Of a DNA stretch of 64,000 nt, positions 63,258 to 64,000 are shown one piece after another (the first letter of the stretch is position 1; each line of letters opens with the position of its first letter). Both the position numbers and the translations under genes were made by a program. The stretch comes from CAVQOB01 sp963714325 (GTDB lineage Bacteria; Pseudomonadota; Alphaproteobacteria; Rhizobiales; Hyphomicrobiaceae). The notes under the pieces were generated by a model that worked only from the letters and a program-made list of their open reading frames with translations, was not told the origin of the DNA and searched no databases. The stretch lies in assembly GCA_963714325.1 (NCBI GenBank), contig CAVQOB010000004.1:42246-106245 (forward strand). Direction: 5' to 3'.

Positions 63258-63816
63258 CTTCTGAGCACGCCCGGAATTGCGTCAGCTTCTGCAAAGCGAG
63301 TTCGACAAGCACGCTGCTCGCGCCGCCCCGAGGCCGGCAGCGACAACACCTTTTCCAGATCGCTGATCGCCCGCGCCCGTTCGCCAATGGTCGCCAACGC
63401 ATCGCCGCGCCCGGGGGGGCCAAGTCCATAGTTCGGATTGAGCGCGATCGCACGGTCGTATTCAGCGACCGCTGCGCGATGATCGCCTTTCGCCCGCTGC
63501 GTATTGCCGCGATCATGAAATAGCGCGGCGTCATTGGCTTTCAGCTCGATTGCGCGTGAGAAATCAGCAATCGCTGCCTCGTAATCACGCTGCCCATGCC
63601 GGGCAATTCCCCGCGCCTGGAACGCCATTGCTCGCGTCTCGCGGTTAGCATTGCCCTTGTCGATGATATCGGTGCAGGCAGCGATGATGCGCTGATGATC
63701 GGCGCCGCGCGGTTGATCGGTAATGCGGCAGTCGGCATTATCCTGCGCCACGGCCGGCATTGTGACGGCAGAAAAACAACGAGTACCAAACGCACGATCC
63801 GTCCAAAATGCGGCAT
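63233..63816 (-). pseudogene. TPR protein, split from its signal peptide and from the caspase domain by frameshifts
   Basis: The readable frame contains two to three TPRs (MAFQARGIARHGQRDYEAAIADFSRAIELKAND, AALFHDRGNTQRAKGDHRAAVAEYDRAIALNPN). Its N-terminus lacks an export signal, but another frame from ATG 63816 reads MPHFGRIVRLVLVVFL, and adding one base at about 63768 joins it to AVTMPAVAQDNADC, a perfect signal peptide with AVA-Q cleavage. Near the other end a third frame (VLVELALQKLTQF) links toward the caspase. A run of seven Gs at 63415-63421 lies in the gene. Pseudogene or sequencing error. Confidence 0.65.
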
Positions 63817-64000
63817 GAAATCCTCCCGCGCACAATGGCCGGCGCTTCTGAGCCAGAAATATGGCGGGACTCAAGCAGCCGGTCCCAGAGCGCAGCCCGA
63901 AAAGTGTGTAGCGGTTTTCGGCTAACTTACGCGACCAGAAATAAACGCTCACCGTGGTATCGGCAGTGGCACCCCATTTGCCGAAAGCGTCGCGCTGGCG

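Overview
The window is GC-rich (roughly 60-65% by eye) and densely coded on both strands. It reads as chromosome of an alphaproteobacterium of the order Hyphomicrobiales (Rhizobiales). Markers for this are a TIGR02302/DUF4175 protein, the DUF1150 gene behind a small heat-shock gene, RpoH promoters followed by ROSE-like leaders, the dapD-DUF805-dapE neighbourhood, a TorF-type porin, DUF1272, and many dispersed palindromes built on CCCTCTCCCC/GGGGAGAGGG. I saw no tRNA, rRNA, IS element, prophage or CRISPR array.

Layout. 1-2.1 kb: an EnvZ/OmpR-type two-component pair. 2.2-5 kb: a divergent copper module, csoR and the Cu(I) P-type ATPase copA, with two interlocked promoter/operator units between them. 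5-6.1 kb: decayed remnants (an SRPBCC pseudogene and a truncated membrane protein). 6.1-11.3 kb: guaA, a DUF1186/SEC-C protein, a candidate structured small RNA, a PaiB-like FMN protein, a DUF1272 zinc-ribbon protein, and an atypical aroE-aroQ pair. 11.6-14.4 kb: a large TIGR02302 membrane protein with a collagen-like Gly-Gln tract. 14.9-17.6 kb: a LysR regulator and a frameshifted aldehyde dehydrogenase. 18-18.9 kb: a heat-shock operon. 19-30 kb: mixed genes (TSUP permease, two unknowns, cytochrome P450, porin, purN, FkbM methyltransferase, KefB/C-type antiporter, PfkB kinase).

30.3-41.8 kb is the most interesting part. On the minus strand lie iolD, iolE, an inositol-monophosphatase-family gene, then an AfuABC-like ABC importer with three paralogous binding proteins, a fused double permease and an ATPase, and finally iolG. 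AfuABC relatives, long labelled ferric transporters, are known to import sugar phosphates. The simplest reading is a route that imports a phosphorylated cyclitol (inositol phosphate) whole, dephosphorylates it in the cytoplasm, and feeds inositol to IolG, IolE and IolD. iolB, iolC and iolA are not in the window. A duplicated scrap of the iolG 3' end lies beside iolE, which suggests iolG was once next to it.

42-47.3 kb: two tandem paralogous cholesterol-oxidase-like GMC flavoproteins, the second fused to an alpha/beta-hydrolase domain whose nucleophile position is Cys instead of Ser. 47.8-55 kb: cystathionine beta-lyase, glycerol kinase, a lysophospholipase-like hydrolase, a second small heat-shock gene with RpoH promoter and ROSE-like thermometer, a DinB protein and an SGNH hydrolase. 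55-59.6 kb: dapD, DUF805, an unknown membrane protein, dapE (lysine/peptidoglycan precursor synthesis). 59.7-61.7 kb: propionyl-CoA synthetase. 61.8-64 kb: a repeat-rich stretch and a TPR-caspase locus that appears split by frameshifts.

All functions are inferred from sequence motifs read by eye; no database search was run. Coordinates of genes include the stop codon.
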